DNA of 64,000 nucleotides from ZC4RG29 sp964521255 (GCA_964521255.1 CAZFRM010000001.1:1-64000), one strand, 5' to 3'. Positions 34,457 through 44,470 are shown, counted from the first letter of the stretch. Made by a program: numbers and translations. The notes: generated by a model not told the origin, from the letters alone.

Positions 34457-35140
34457 TTACGATATTTTACAGGTTTTCCACAGTTCATAGTTTGGAAGAG
34501 GCGCTTCAAATCTTACATTTTCTTTCTTAACGGGATGAACAAACTCCAAACTCTTAGCATGAAGATAAATGCTTCCATTTGAATTCGGCGTATCATCTCC
34601 ATATTTTACATCACCTATGATAGGGCAATTAATACTTGCCAACTGAACTCTTATCTGATGCGGCCTGCCTGTTATCGGATTAACTTGCAGAACAAAATTT
34701 GAGTTGACCCGATCGATTACCTTGTAGCTTAACTCCGATCGAAGCGCGTTGTTAGTTTCTTTTGTAAAAGCAGTTGTCTTATTTTTTTCAGTGTCTTTTA
34801 TCAGCCAGTGTACTAATGTGTCCTCATCTTTTGCCGGCTTGTTTCTAACGATTGCTACATAAGTTTTCGTTGTCTCTTTTTCACGAAACAGTTCATTCAT
34901 TCTCGCTAAGGCTTTTGATGTTCTCGCAAAGACAACTACGCCACTGACCGGTCGATCCAGTCTATGTACCACACCCAAAAAAACTGCTCCGGGTTTTTTA
35001 TATTTTTCACCAATGTATTGTTTGCATAATTCAACCAGTGGGACATCTCCCGTGGCATCACCCTGCACTAAAACTCCCGGTGCTTTATTAACAACAAGCA
35101 GGTGATTGTCTTCAAATATTACCGTGAATTGTTTCATCAA
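34457..35140 (-). CDS. RluA-family RNA pseudouridine synthase
   Basis: Isomerises uridine to pseudouridine in rRNA or tRNA. 227 residues, catalytic domain only. The active-site motif is HRLDRPVSG with D62. KTYVAIV and GRPHQIRVQLA are the other family motifs. No S4 domain is present, so it is like RluC/TruC without the N-terminal extension; the exact target base cannot be told from sequence. It is the first gene of a three-gene operon. Confidence 0.92.
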   Translation of the reverse strand: MMKQFTVIFEDNHLLVVNKAPGVLVQGDATGDVPLVELCKQYIGEKYKKPGAVFLGVVHRLDRPVSGVVVFARTSKALARMNELFREKETTKTYVAIVRNKPAKDEDTLVHWLIKDTEKNKTTAFTKETNNALRSELSYKVIDRVNSNFVLQVNPITGRPHQIRVQLASINCPIIGDVKYGDDTPNSNGSIYLHAKSLEFVHPVKKENVRFEAPLPNYELWKTCKIS

Positions 35141-35189
35141 TTGGCAAAATCAAACATGCAAATTTTTGGTATATTTATAAAACTTTAAG

Positions 35190-35750
35190 ATGAGAACAGC
35201 AACAATCGATAGGTCAAAAGTGTGGACAGTGGATGATTACCTTCTGTTGGGTGAAATGAATACGCCTTGTCAATTGATAAACGGAGAACTAATTATGAGT
35301 CCAGCCCCTACGCCTTACCATCAACGCATTTCAAGAACGCTTTTTTTGTTATTGGAAAAGTTCGCTAAGAAATCCGGTGAAGTATTTTATTCACCTATTG
35401 ATTTGTATATCGATAAAAAAAATGTTTTTCAACCTGACTTGCTTTATATCTCCTCTGCTAATCATCAATTCATAACGCAACGGGGCATTGAAGGTCCGCC
35501 TGATTTAATTGTGGAGATCATATCACCTTCAAATATTTTCAGTGATCGCAACACGAAGAAAAAAATTTATCTGAATTTCGGTGTGTCAGAGTATTGGATT
35601 GTTGATCCGGGCAATAAAACATTAGAAGTATATCTAAAGAACCAGGAGAATACCGATGTTCCCCATTTTTACCTTGCCGGCGAAGGAGAAGTTAAATCAA
35701 CCGTGCTTACCGATCTTTCTTTCGATCTGAAAGATATTTTTATTCCTTAA
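35190..35750 (+). CDS. Uma2-family (DUF820) putative endonuclease
   Basis: 186 residues. It has CQLINGELIMSPAP, then VFQPDLLYI and GPPDLIVEIISPSN with the PD-(D/E)xK acidic residues, and KKKIYLNFGVSEYWIVDP. It is a distant paralogue of the gene at 22338-22874. Both lie alone among unrelated housekeeping genes, and neither is next to transposon sequence. It overlaps the convergent prfC by 11 bases. Confidence 0.88.
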   Translation: MRTATIDRSKVWTVDDYLLLGEMNTPCQLINGELIMSPAPTPYHQRISRTLFLLLEKFAKKSGEVFYSPIDLYIDKKNVFQPDLLYISSANHQFITQRGIEGPPDLIVEIISPSNIFSDRNTKKKIYLNFGVSEYWIVDPGNKTLEVYLKNQENTDVPHFYLAGEGEVKSTVLTDLSFDLKDIFIP

Positions 35751-37323
35751 ACTCGGAAGTAAAATGAAATTCAATTTCGGGAAAGTTGTCCTGCACCATT
35801 TGAAGCCATGCCCGTGATTCAGCCATGAAAACTAATTTCCCATCCTTATCCCTTGCCATATGCCTTTGCTTGGAGTCAATGAACTCGGCAAGCTTCTTCT
35901 GATCTTTGCTGCTAATCCAACATGCTTTATAAATGTTCTGCGATGCAAACTGCGCTGTGGCGCCATACTCATTCTTTAATCTGAACTGAATCACTTCAAA
36001 TTGAAGGACGCCTACCGTACCAACTACCTTCTTTTTTCCTAACTCGTAAGTGAAAAGCTGGGCCACACCTTCTTCCATCAACTGTAACAACCCTTTCTCC
36101 AATTGCTTTGTTTTCATAGCATCTCTGTTCACCACTTCTTTGAAAATTTCGGGAGAGAAACTTGGAATGCCTGTATACATCAACTTTTCTCCTTCTGTGA
36201 GCGTGTCACCGATTTTCAAATTACCCGTATCATAAATACCAACAATATCGCCGGGCCAGGCTTCCTCTACTGTTTCGCGATCCTGCGCCATAAAGGCTGT
36301 AGCATTAGAGAAGCGTAAACTTTTTTCCTGGCGAACATGATAGTAATTATTTCCTCTCTCAAATTCTCCTGAACATACTCTGATAAACGCAATGCGGTTT
36401 CGATGTTTGGGATCCATGTTAGCATGTATCTTAAAAACAAAACCGGTGAATTTGGTCTCATTGGGTTCAACTATTCTTAATGTAGTTTCTCGCGCTTTCG
36501 GTGGTGGAGCAATACGAATAAAAGTGTCTAACAATTCCTTCACACCAAAATTATTTACAGCACTGCCAAAGAAAACAGGAGCAACTCTCCCTTCCAGATA
36601 TTCTTTCGTATCGAATTCAGGGTAAACTCCCTCGATCAGCTCAACATCATGCCTCAATTGCTTTGCATTGTTTTCGCCAACATAATCCTCCAACATGGTA
36701 CTGTTGATGTCCTTTACTTCAATACCTTCCTCCACCACTTGTTTACTTGCTGTAAATAAATGAAGACTCTTTTCATAAAGGCTATACACACCTTTAAAAG
36801 TTTTTCCCATACTGATGGGCCAACTCAAAGGCCTGACTTTAATATTTAGTTTTTCTTCAATCTCATCAAGCAGCTCAAAGGGATCACGACCCTCACGATC
36901 AAGTTTATTGATAAAACAAATTACCGGCGTATCGCGCATGCGACAAACTTCCATTAATTTTTCTGTTTGAATTTCAACACCCTTCACACAATCAATCACC
37001 ATGATCACACTATCAACTGCTGTTAGTGTCCGGTAGGTATCTTCTGCGAAATCCTGGTGACCGGGTGTGTCAAGCAGATTAATCTTAATGCCGTTGTAAT
37101 TAAAACCCATTACGGATGTTGCAACCGAAATACCGCGTTGCTTTTCTATTTCCATCCAGTCTGACCGTGCATGATCTTTGATTTTGCTTGATTTAACCGC
37201 TCCCGCTTTTTGAATGGCCCCACCAAATAGAAGAAGTTTCTCTGTTAAAGTAGTCTTTCCGGCATCCGGGTGACTTATAATTCCGAAGGTTCTTCGCTTC
37301 TCAATTTCCTGCTCTAAACTCAT
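35740..37323 (-). CDS. prfC: Peptide chain release factor 3
   Basis: GTPase that recycles RF1/RF2 from the ribosome after termination. 527 residues. G1 is SHPDAGKTT, G3 DTPGHQDFAED, and G4 NKLDREGRD (NKxD). The later domains carry the RF3-specific GVLQFEVIQFRLKNEYG. Full length and intact. It reads convergently with the Uma2 gene and is followed upstream by an unknown membrane protein gene on the same strand. Confidence 0.96.
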   Translation of the reverse strand: MSLEQEIEKRRTFGIISHPDAGKTTLTEKLLLFGGAIQKAGAVKSSKIKDHARSDWMEIEKQRGISVATSVMGFNYNGIKINLLDTPGHQDFAEDTYRTLTAVDSVIMVIDCVKGVEIQTEKLMEVCRMRDTPVICFINKLDREGRDPFELLDEIEEKLNIKVRPLSWPISMGKTFKGVYSLYEKSLHLFTASKQVVEEGIEVKDINSTMLEDYVGENNAKQLRHDVELIEGVYPEFDTKEYLEGRVAPVFFGSAVNNFGVKELLDTFIRIAPPPKARETTLRIVEPNETKFTGFVFKIHANMDPKHRNRIAFIRVCSGEFERGNNYYHVRQEKSLRFSNATAFMAQDRETVEEAWPGDIVGIYDTGNLKIGDTLTEGEKLMYTGIPSFSPEIFKEVVNRDAMKTKQLEKGLLQLMEEGVAQLFTYELGKKKVVGTVGVLQFEVIQFRLKNEYGATAQFASQNIYKACWISSKDQKKLAEFIDSKQRHMARDKDGKLVFMAESRAWLQMVQDNFPEIEFHFTSEFKE

Positions 37324-37409
37324 GTCTGATTAAATTCGGCCGCAAAGGTAAGCAATGTACGTGGAAAGTACGAGTGCCGAAAAATACGTGAGCTGAGGTT
37401 CTGATTTTG

Positions 37410-38138
37410 CTAAATATTTAATTTGAACCCGGCGAGCTTTATATCATCGGAACCCTTTTGGTCGAAAGGATATTCGATCAATTGTTGAAAATTATAAAGA
37501 GTGGCCAATAGCAATGAAGATAATGCACAACTTAGATAAATAGCCCAATAAGGAAAGAGCGATTCAAACTTATAAAAGAGGAGTGGACCGTGAAACGCAG
37601 AAAACAATATTATGAAGCTAATGGCATATGTTCGTAGTCCTGCCATTGTGCGATGTATCACCAGACTTAACAAATAAGCAGAACCGTCTGCTACATCTTC
37701 TGTATAGCGTACCACACGCGAAAGTATACGAGCATTAATTGCCTCCCGGTTCTGTTCAATAAAATCATAAATTTTATCGAGCTCAGATTGAAAATGATTC
37801 ATATCACCATCGGACGACTGAAGCTGATGTAATAGTTTATCCGATGCATTTACAAGTATATTTCTTATCTCGTTCTTTTTTTCTGACGACAATTTTTTAG
37901 CGGTACGAAATGAATAGTGTAGCGCCAATAATCCTGATTTGAATAAACTTAAATACTCAAGGGCTTTCTCACGCCTTTTAAATGCAGACTGAATGGAAAA
38001 CCCCAGAGGAAATGCGATTGCCAGGCTAAACAATACAAAATCAAAATTAAGTTTGAAATTATATTTGATAGCGAAGAAACAGGAGAGTTGAGAAAGAGCA
38101 AGGATTACAAAAGTCCTTATATTTATATAGTTGTTCAC
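37410..38138 (-). CDS. Membrane protein of unknown function (bestrophin-like architecture)
   Basis: 242 residues. Two N-terminal hydrophobic segments (about 9-25 and 33-50) are followed by a long charged helical region of about 130 residues and two further hydrophobic segments (about 170-190 and 196-215). The tail has IEYPFDQKGSDDIKLAGF. The paired-helix layout and the acidic C-terminal PFD-DD element recall bestrophin-type channels, but similarity is too weak to assign function. It is probably the gene upstream of prfC in one transcript (86-base gap). Confidence 0.6.
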   Translation of the reverse strand: MNNYINIRTFVILALSQLSCFFAIKYNFKLNFDFVLFSLAIAFPLGFSIQSAFKRREKALEYLSLFKSGLLALHYSFRTAKKLSSEKKNEIRNILVNASDKLLHQLQSSDGDMNHFQSELDKIYDFIEQNREAINARILSRVVRYTEDVADGSAYLLSLVIHRTMAGLRTYAISFIILFSAFHGPLLFYKFESLFPYWAIYLSCALSSLLLATLYNFQQLIEYPFDQKGSDDIKLAGFKLNI

Positions 38139-38322
38139 GCTATGCTTCCTACAGGTTTAAGGTTGCTTATTTATGTCTGCGAGGGTTCTATCAAATTTAT
38201 CAAAAAGAACACAAATGACTCTACTTTTAATTCGGGCAAATTTTTTTATAAAAGTAACCCGGGATGATAAGTTATTCGACTCAAAAATATTGCAAACTTG
38301 CAGAACCGATAAATAAAACAAT

Positions 38323-39294
38323 ATGCTATACAGAAGATTTGGACGCACCAACTGGCAGGTCAGTGAAATAGGTTATGGTATGTGGGGTCTGGCCGGCTGG
38401 ACCGGTTCAGACATCAAAGAAGTGGAAGAATCACTTGATCGATCTGTGGAATTAGGTTGTAATTTCTTTGATACCGCCTGGGCTTATGCAAATGGAAAAA
38501 GTGAACAGATTCTTGGAAAATTAGTAAAACGAAATCCAGGTAAAAAACTTTATTGTGCTACCAAAATACCGGCGAAAAATTTTAAGTGGCCAGCTAAACC
38601 CGAGTATAAACTTGAGGATTGTTATCCTGCATCTCACATTGTTGAGTACACTGAAAAGAGTTTAAAGAATCTGAATGTTGACGTTATCGACCTTCAGCAA
38701 TTTCACGTTTGGGATGATAGCTGGACGCATCACGATGATTGGAAAAAAGGAATTGAAAAATTAAAGAAAGATGGAAAAGTAAAACACTTTGGTATCAGTA
38801 TCAATCGCTGGGAACCAGACAATGTTTTACAGGCTCTTCAAACGGGTTTGATTGATGCCGTACAAGTGATTTATAACATCTTTGACCAAAACCCTGAGGA
38901 TAATCTTTTCCCTCTTTGTAGAAAACTTGACATTGGTGTCATTGCCCGTGTTCCCTTTGATGAAGGAACATTGACAGGAACGCTTACCAAAGAAACTGTT
39001 TTTCCAAAGAATGATTGGCGGTCAACCTACTTTGTTCCCGAAAACCTCAACTCAAGTGTTGATCATGCTGAAGCGTTACGACCGCTTATTCCGAATGGAA
39101 TGACCATGCCTGAAATGGCCCTTCGCTTTATTCTCTGTAATGATGATACTCATACCATAATTCCAGGCATGAGGAAGTTGAAGCATGTTGAAGCAAACAT
39201 AGCGGCAAGCGATGGAAAGAAATTATCAGCAGAACTCCAGGAGAAATTAAAAGATCATCGGTGGGACAGAACGCCCACAGAATGGTCGCAGTGA
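38323..39294 (+). CDS. Aldo/keto reductase
   Basis: NADPH-dependent oxidoreductase with a (beta/alpha)8 barrel, 323 residues. The catalytic tetrad is visible as FFDTAWAYANGKSE (Asp, Tyr), ATKIPAKNF (Lys) and LQQFHVWDD (His). The C-terminal cofactor segment HTIIPGMRKLKHVEAN is typical. The substrate cannot be told. It stands alone, divergent from the membrane-protein gene. Confidence 0.92.
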   Translation: MLYRRFGRTNWQVSEIGYGMWGLAGWTGSDIKEVEESLDRSVELGCNFFDTAWAYANGKSEQILGKLVKRNPGKKLYCATKIPAKNFKWPAKPEYKLEDCYPASHIVEYTEKSLKNLNVDVIDLQQFHVWDDSWTHHDDWKKGIEKLKKDGKVKHFGISINRWEPDNVLQALQTGLIDAVQVIYNIFDQNPEDNLFPLCRKLDIGVIARVPFDEGTLTGTLTKETVFPKNDWRSTYFVPENLNSSVDHAEALRPLIPNGMTMPEMALRFILCNDDTHTIIPGMRKLKHVEANIAASDGKKLSAELQEKLKDHRWDRTPTEWSQ

Positions 39295-39582
39295 TTAATT
39301 CTGGAAGTACAATGTCATTAAGTTAATGAAATCCAAAGCACATAGAAACCACCAGAGGAGACACAAGAATCACAAAGAAAATAATACCTCGGTGTAACTT
39401 TGAGCTTCTCTGAGGACTCTGTGTAATAACCTGTATTCAGTAGTTTGGTCTGATCCAGTCTTTCAAAATATGTACAATGACTGACATTGTGTCACCCTTT
39501 GTCATAAAATACCCCTTGGCATAAGCATTGATATTCCGACACGTATCAATAAAGAAACGATAACCGATTAAACTATTATATC
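39295..39582. other. 288-base region upstream of dnaK
   Basis: Near the aldo/keto reductase end lies a degraded inverted repeat (39338-39377 against 39388-39427) made of CAC/AGAG-like units such as CACATAG and ACACAAGA. A TAACTTTG at 39395-39402 lies inside its right arm and is probably incidental. The last 100 bases hold the putative dnaK promoter site. Confidence 0.4.
39482..39532 (+). promoter_or_regulatory. Putative regulatory site and promoter of dnaK, shared with grpE
   Basis: Perfect dyad TGACA-TTG-TGTCA (39482-39494), then 21 bases later TTGGCATAAGCATTGAT (39516-39532), which ends 50 bases before the ATG. The downstream part matches the grpE site at 13 of 17 positions and has the same GG-N10-GA spacing. 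The 11-mer ACATTGTGTCA in the dyad is the exact reverse complement of TGACACAATGT before grpE. Confidence 0.5.
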
Positions 39583-41511
39583 ATGGGCAAAATTATTGGA
39601 ATAGACTTAGGAACTACAAACTCCTGCGTGGCTGTAATGGAAGGGAACGAACCCGTTGTTATTCCTAACAGTGAAGGCCGGAGAACTACGCCATCCGTTG
39701 TGGCTTTTCTGGATGACGGAAAGGGCGAACGTAAAGTTGGCGATCCTGCCAAGCGCCAATCTATAACCAATCCTAAAAATACGGTCATGTCTGTGAAGCG
39801 ATTCATGGGTAAGAAGTATGACGACGTTAAAGAAGAAATGAAAATAGTTTCCTATCAGGTTGAAAAAGGAAACAACGACACAGTTCGCATAAGGATTGGC
39901 GACAGGCTTTATACGCCGCAGGAAATTTCAGCAATGATTCTTCAAAAAATGAAGAGCACAGCCGAAGATTACCTTGGCACTACTGTAACCGAAGCCGTTG
40001 TTACGGTACCCGCTTACTTTAACGATGCAGAACGTCAGGCAACAAAAGAGGCGGGACAAATTGCAGGTCTTGATGTAAAACGTATCATCAACGAACCTAC
40101 TGCTGCTGCACTTGCTTACGGCCTTGATAAGAAAAACCAAGACATGAGAATCGCCGTGTACGACCTTGGTGGTGGTACCTTCGATATTTCCATACTTGAA
40201 TTAGGTGATGGTGTGTTTGAAGTAAAATCTACCAATGGTGATGTGCACCTTGGTGGTGATGATTTTGACTTGCGCATCATGAACTGGCTCGCTGAAGAAT
40301 TTCATCGTGAAGAACGTGTGGATCTGAGAAAAGATCCTATGGCGTTACAACGTCTCAAGGAAGCCTCTGAAAAGGCAAAGATTGAATTGTCCAGCTCAAT
40401 GGAAACTGAAATCAATCTGCCGTATGTCACTTCAGTTGACGGTGTGCCTAAGCACCTTGTAAAAAAATTAAACCGTTCAAAGTTTGAGCAACTGGTAGAT
40501 GACCTGGTGAAAAGAACATTGGAACCTTGCCGTAAAGCAGTGGCTGATTCAGGGATTAGCACATCTCAAATTGATGAAGTTATTCTTGTAGGGGGTTCAA
40601 CCCGCATACCAAGAATTCAGGAAGAAGTAGAAAAATTCTTCGGTAAGAAACCTTCGAAAGGTGTGAATCCTGATGAAGTGGTAGCCGTAGGTGCTGCTAT
40701 TCAAGGTGGCGTGTTAACAGGTGAAGTGAAGGATGTATTACTGCTGGATGTTACACCTTTGTCACTGGGTATTGAAACCCTTGGTGGTGTAGCAACGAAG
40801 TTGATTGAATCCAATACTACGATTCCAACAAAGAAATCAGAAGTATTCTCAACAGCTTCCGACAGTCAGCCTTCCGTAGAGATACACGTGTTGCAAGGTG
40901 AACGGCCTATGGCAAAAGATAACCGTACCATCGGTCGCTTCCACCTGGATGGAATACCTCCTGCACCGCGCGGTATGCCGCAGATCGAAGTAACCTTCGA
41001 TATTGATGCGAATGGTATTCTTCACGTGTCTGCAAAAGACAAAGGAACGGGCAAAGAACAGAAAATCAGAATTGAAGCCTCTTCCGGACTCACTGATGCT
41101 GAGATAAAGAAAATGAAAGAAGAAGCTCAGGTGAATGCTGATGCCGATAAGAAAGCGAAAGAGAAAGTAGAAAAAATAAATCAGGCTGATACCATGATCT
41201 TCCAAACTGAAAAGCAGTTGAAAGAATATGGCGACAAGCTCTCGGAAGGAAATAAGTCAGCCATCAACAGCGCACTTGAAAAATTGCGTCAGGCTCACCA
41301 GGCACAAGACGTAGAAGGTATTGAAACCAGTCTTAATGCATTGAATGCTGCCTGGCAAGTTGCTTCTACTGAAATGTATCAAGGTGGTGCTGCCGGACCT
41401 AATGCAGGCGGCGCATCCGCTGGACCAGGAAGTGATGGTACAACCGGTGGTTCTTCATCTGAAGGTGATGTGTCGGATGTTGAATTTGAAGAAGTGAAAG
41501 ACAAAAAATAA
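39583..41511 (+). CDS. dnaK: Chaperone DnaK (Hsp70)
   Basis: ATP-driven chaperone that folds and protects proteins with GrpE and DnaJ. 642 residues. The nucleotide-binding domain has GIDLGTTNSCVAVMEG, AVYDLGGGTFDISIL and VILVGGSTRIPRIQ. The interdomain linker is VLLLDVTPLSLGIETLGG. The lid ends in a Gly/Ala-rich tail and the usual acidic end SDVEFEEVKDKK. It is monocistronic, with its own terminator. Confidence 0.98.
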   Translation: MGKIIGIDLGTTNSCVAVMEGNEPVVIPNSEGRRTTPSVVAFLDDGKGERKVGDPAKRQSITNPKNTVMSVKRFMGKKYDDVKEEMKIVSYQVEKGNNDTVRIRIGDRLYTPQEISAMILQKMKSTAEDYLGTTVTEAVVTVPAYFNDAERQATKEAGQIAGLDVKRIINEPTAAALAYGLDKKNQDMRIAVYDLGGGTFDISILELGDGVFEVKSTNGDVHLGGDDFDLRIMNWLAEEFHREERVDLRKDPMALQRLKEASEKAKIELSSSMETEINLPYVTSVDGVPKHLVKKLNRSKFEQLVDDLVKRTLEPCRKAVADSGISTSQIDEVILVGGSTRIPRIQEEVEKFFGKKPSKGVNPDEVVAVGAAIQGGVLTGEVKDVLLLDVTPLSLGIETLGGVATKLIESNTTIPTKKSEVFSTASDSQPSVEIHVLQGERPMAKDNRTIGRFHLDGIPPAPRGMPQIEVTFDIDANGILHVSAKDKGTGKEQKIRIEASSGLTDAEIKKMKEEAQVNADADKKAKEKVEKINQADTMIFQTEKQLKEYGDKLSEGNKSAINSALEKLRQAHQAQDVEGIETSLNALNAAWQVASTEMYQGGAAGPNAGGASAGPGSDGTTGGSSSEGDVSDVEFEEVKDKK

Positions 41512-41532
41512 AATCACTTAAATACTTTACGG

Positions 41533-41568
41533 AAAGCCTCCTGCTAAAACGGGAGGCTTTCTTTTTTT
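41533..41568 (+). terminator. Intrinsic terminator of dnaK
   Basis: AAAGCCTCC (41533-41541) pairs perfectly with GGAGGCTTT (41552-41560), followed by C and seven T. Confidence 0.92.
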
Positions 41569-41633
41569 ACGAATGCCTGTTAGCTCAATCGGAATAATTT
41601 TCCTGCCCGGCTGATCTAAAAAAATTTCCTCTC

Positions 41634-41641
41634 TATATTTG
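41634..41641 (+). promoter_or_regulatory. Putative housekeeping promoter (-7 element) of the aspartate kinase gene
   Basis: TATATTTG matches TAnnTTTG, 23 bases before the start codon. No clear -33 TTG is seen. Confidence 0.5.
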
Positions 41642-41664
41642 CCGTCCTTAATAAAGTTTGAATC

Positions 41665-42987
41665 ATGTTAGTATTAAAATTTGGCGGCACCTCAGTAGGC
41701 AAACCTGAACGGATGAAAACAGTAGCGAATCTTGTTCTGGCTGCACCCGGAAAAAAGGTTGTCGTGCTGTCGGCTCTATCGGGAACTACGAATGCATTAG
41801 TGAGGATTGGAGATAATATTATTGCCGGAAGAACAGCTCAGGCGGAAGAAGAAATTGATACCCTGGAGAAACACTATGAAGCTTTTATCAAAGACCTTTT
41901 TACAAATGATTCATCCCATGCCATTGGACAGGAAATAGTAAGCCGTTTCTTTATTTTCATTCGTTTATTAGCCGCAGGGCAATTTGATAATAAAAGCTAC
42001 CGCGAATTGCTGGCACAGGGTGAATTGATATCAACGGAACTTTTCTATCACCATCTTCAGGAAAGAAGAGTTGCTTCAAGACTTCTTCCGGCACTTTATT
42101 TTATGTCAATAGATGAAAATGAAGAACCGGAATTAGAAAAAATTTCAAAGCGACTGAAGCCTTTGCTCGCTTCTCTTCAAAATGTTGACGTCATCGTAAC
42201 GCAAGGATACATATGCAGGAATCATCACAATGAGATCGACAACCTGAAAAGAGGAGGAAGCGATTATACAGCGTCTCTTATCGGTGCGGCTATTCAGGCG
42301 GAGGAAATTCAAATATGGACAGACATTGATGGAATGCATAACAATGATCCACGCATTGTAAAGAAAACTTATCCAATCTCTGAACTTACCTTCGATGAAG
42401 CCTCTGAGCTGGCCTACTTTGGAGCAAAGATTTTACATCCTTCCACCATTGTTCCCGCACAGAAGTATAATGTTCCTGTCCGGCTGAAAAATACCATGGA
42501 TGAAAAAGCTCCGGGAACAATTATTACAAGTAAGGGAACTGAAGGCACATTTAAAGCTGTGGCAGCAAAAGACAACATTACTGCCATTAAAATAAAATCA
42601 TCGCGCATGTTGATGGCCTATGGATTTCTGCGCCGTGTATTTGAAGTGTTTGAGCAGTACAAGACGTCGATCGATATGGTAACTACTTCTGAAGTAGCTG
42701 TTTCAGTGACCATTGATAACAATACCAATCTTTCGAAAATAGAAGCAGAGTTAAAGAAGTTTGGCACCATCGAAATAGATGCTAATCAATCCATCATCTC
42801 AATCGTCGGGAACAACATCACATCAAGCAAAGGTGTGTTGAAAAAGATTTTTGATTCTTTGGCAGAAATACCTGTACGAATGGTATGCTATGGTGGAAGC
42901 AATAACAATGTTTCCGTTCTTGTAGACACATCCTATAAGGATAAAGCGCTAAACGCTTTAAACGAAGGAGTTTTTGGGTTGAAATAA
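41665..42987 (+). CDS. lysC: Aspartate kinase
   Basis: Phosphorylates aspartate, the first step to lysine, threonine, methionine and diaminopimelate. 440 residues, monofunctional (no homoserine dehydrogenase domain). The N-terminal signature is VLKFGGTSVGKPERM; the substrate segment is GGSDYTASLIGAAIQAEEIQ; IWTDIDGMHNNDPR follows. Two ACT domains lie at the C-terminus (from about residue 305), for feedback control by an amino acid that cannot be named from sequence. It stands alone between dnaK and the nhaD pair. Confidence 0.95.
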   Translation: MLVLKFGGTSVGKPERMKTVANLVLAAPGKKVVVLSALSGTTNALVRIGDNIIAGRTAQAEEEIDTLEKHYEAFIKDLFTNDSSHAIGQEIVSRFFIFIRLLAAGQFDNKSYRELLAQGELISTELFYHHLQERRVASRLLPALYFMSIDENEEPELEKISKRLKPLLASLQNVDVIVTQGYICRNHHNEIDNLKRGGSDYTASLIGAAIQAEEIQIWTDIDGMHNNDPRIVKKTYPISELTFDEASELAYFGAKILHPSTIVPAQKYNVPVRLKNTMDEKAPGTIITSKGTEGTFKAVAAKDNITAIKIKSSRMLMAYGFLRRVFEVFEQYKTSIDMVTTSEVAVSVTIDNNTNLSKIEAELKKFGTIEIDANQSIISIVGNNITSSKGVLKKIFDSLAEIPVRMVCYGGSNNNVSVLVDTSYKDKALNALNEGVFGLK

Positions 42988-43111
42988 CGGGCCCTTTATT
43001 TACTTCTGTTATAAAGCATATTCTTAATGCTGCATTTATAAAAAAATAATTTGGTGATAAGGGTACCAAACCTTATTATTAAACTCCTTTACTAACCTAA
43101 ATCGCGGGCTG

Positions 43112-44470
43112 ATGGAATTGATCATTATTGCTGTATTTGTTGTTGGCTATGTTCTGATCGCGCTGGAACATCCTATAAAAATAAATAAAACAGCAACGGC
43201 CTTACTAACGGGTGTACTATGCTGGACATTATTTATCACATCAGACCCGACCCCATCACTATTGCAGAGTGATCATTATGCCGCCTTTTTCAAGGAACAT
43301 GGTGCAAACCCGGAAGTTGGCCACTCGGCCCACCGGGATTACGTGGTTCACTCACTTGCCGAACACCTTAGTGAAATTGCACAGATACTTTTTTTCTTAA
43401 TGGGGGCTATGACGATAGTTGAGTTAGTAGACGCTCACCAGGGATTCAAATTCATTACGGATAGAATTCACACCAAAAATCCCAGGAAACTTCTGTGGAT
43501 CGTTTGCTGGGTTACTTTTTTTCTTTCAGCCGTTTTGGACAATCTCACCACTACGATCGTAATGGTGTCGTTAATCCGAAAGCTGATTCCCAATAAAAAT
43601 ATGCGGCTGTTCTTTGCCGGCATGATCATCATAGCAGCCAATGCTGGTGGCGCCTGGTCACCCATTGGTGATGTAACGACTACAATGCTTTGGATTGGCG
43701 GTCAGATATCGGCATTTGCCATCGTAAAAAGTTTGCTGGCTCCGAGTATTGTCTGTATACTGGTCCCGCTTATCTACCTGAATTTTACATTGAAAGGTGA
43801 GCTCGGCTCACACGACAGTAAAGGGCATGATGAACATGGCACACATCTGATCAACAGCAGTAATCTGATGCTAACGCTTGGTCTACTAGCTCTTATTTCC
43901 GTGCCCGTTTTTAAAACCGTAACCCACCTTCCTCCCTACCTGGGTATGATGCTCGGTTTAGGCGCTTTATGGGTGGTCTCTGAAGTTATCAATCCTGACC
44001 TCGATGAAAATGTTAAAAAGAAATACACGGCCGCTCACGCGCTTAGTAAAATTGACATGCCCAGTGTACTTTTCTTCCTGGGTATTCTCCTTGCTGTGGG
44101 TGCTTTAGAATCAATGTCTACCCTTCACAATTTTGCAACCTATTTAAGTAATGCACTGGGCGACAATCGTATAATCATTACCCTTATCGGGATCCTCTCT
44201 GCCATTGTCGATAATGTTCCGTTGGTGGCCGCAAGTATGGGGATGTATAGCCTTGAAACTTATCCCATGGATCACATGATTTGGGAATACCTTGCCTATT
44301 GTGCAGGAACCGGAGGAAGCCTCCTGGTGATCGGATCTGCCGCCGGAGTGGCCGCCATGGGTATGGAAAAAATTGATTTTATCTGGTACCTGAAAAAAAT
44401 TTCCCTGTTGGCCGCACTTGGATACTTTGCCGGAGCAATTGTATACCTTGCATTCTTTACGGTTCATTAG
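43112..44470 (+). CDS. nhaD: NhaD-type Na+/H+ antiporter, copy 1
   Basis: Exports sodium in exchange for protons. 452 residues with about 12 transmembrane helices. Family motifs are VLDNLTTTIVMVSLIRKL, AANAGGAWSPIGDVTTTMLW and SAIVDNVPLVAASMGMYSL, with the charged membrane residues typical of the ion-transporter superfamily. A His-rich loop (SHDSKGHDEHGTH) sits near residue 240. It is followed by a close paralogue after 77 bases, probably in one transcript. Confidence 0.93.
   Translation: MELIIIAVFVVGYVLIALEHPIKINKTATALLTGVLCWTLFITSDPTPSLLQSDHYAAFFKEHGANPEVGHSAHRDYVVHSLAEHLSEIAQILFFLMGAMTIVELVDAHQGFKFITDRIHTKNPRKLLWIVCWVTFFLSAVLDNLTTTIVMVSLIRKLIPNKNMRLFFAGMIIIAANAGGAWSPIGDVTTTMLWIGGQISAFAIVKSLLAPSIVCILVPLIYLNFTLKGELGSHDSKGHDEHGTHLINSSNLMLTLGLLALISVPVFKTVTHLPPYLGMMLGLGALWVVSEVINPDLDENVKKKYTAAHALSKIDMPSVLFFLGILLAVGALESMSTLHNFATYLSNALGDNRIIITLIGILSAIVDNVPLVAASMGMYSLETYPMDHMIWEYLAYCAGTGGSLLVIGSAAGVAAMGMEKIDFIWYLKKISLLAALGYFAGAIVYLAFFTVH

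Noticed and set aside
22338..35750. Uma2 genes as evidence of mobile elements or a restriction system
   Set aside because: Neither copy has inverted repeats, transposase or methyltransferase genes nearby; base composition looks like that of the neighbours.
38157..38351. A 64-codon minus-strand frame between the membrane-protein gene and the aldo/keto reductase
   Set aside because: It overlaps the reductase start, has no recognisable motif and looks like chance.
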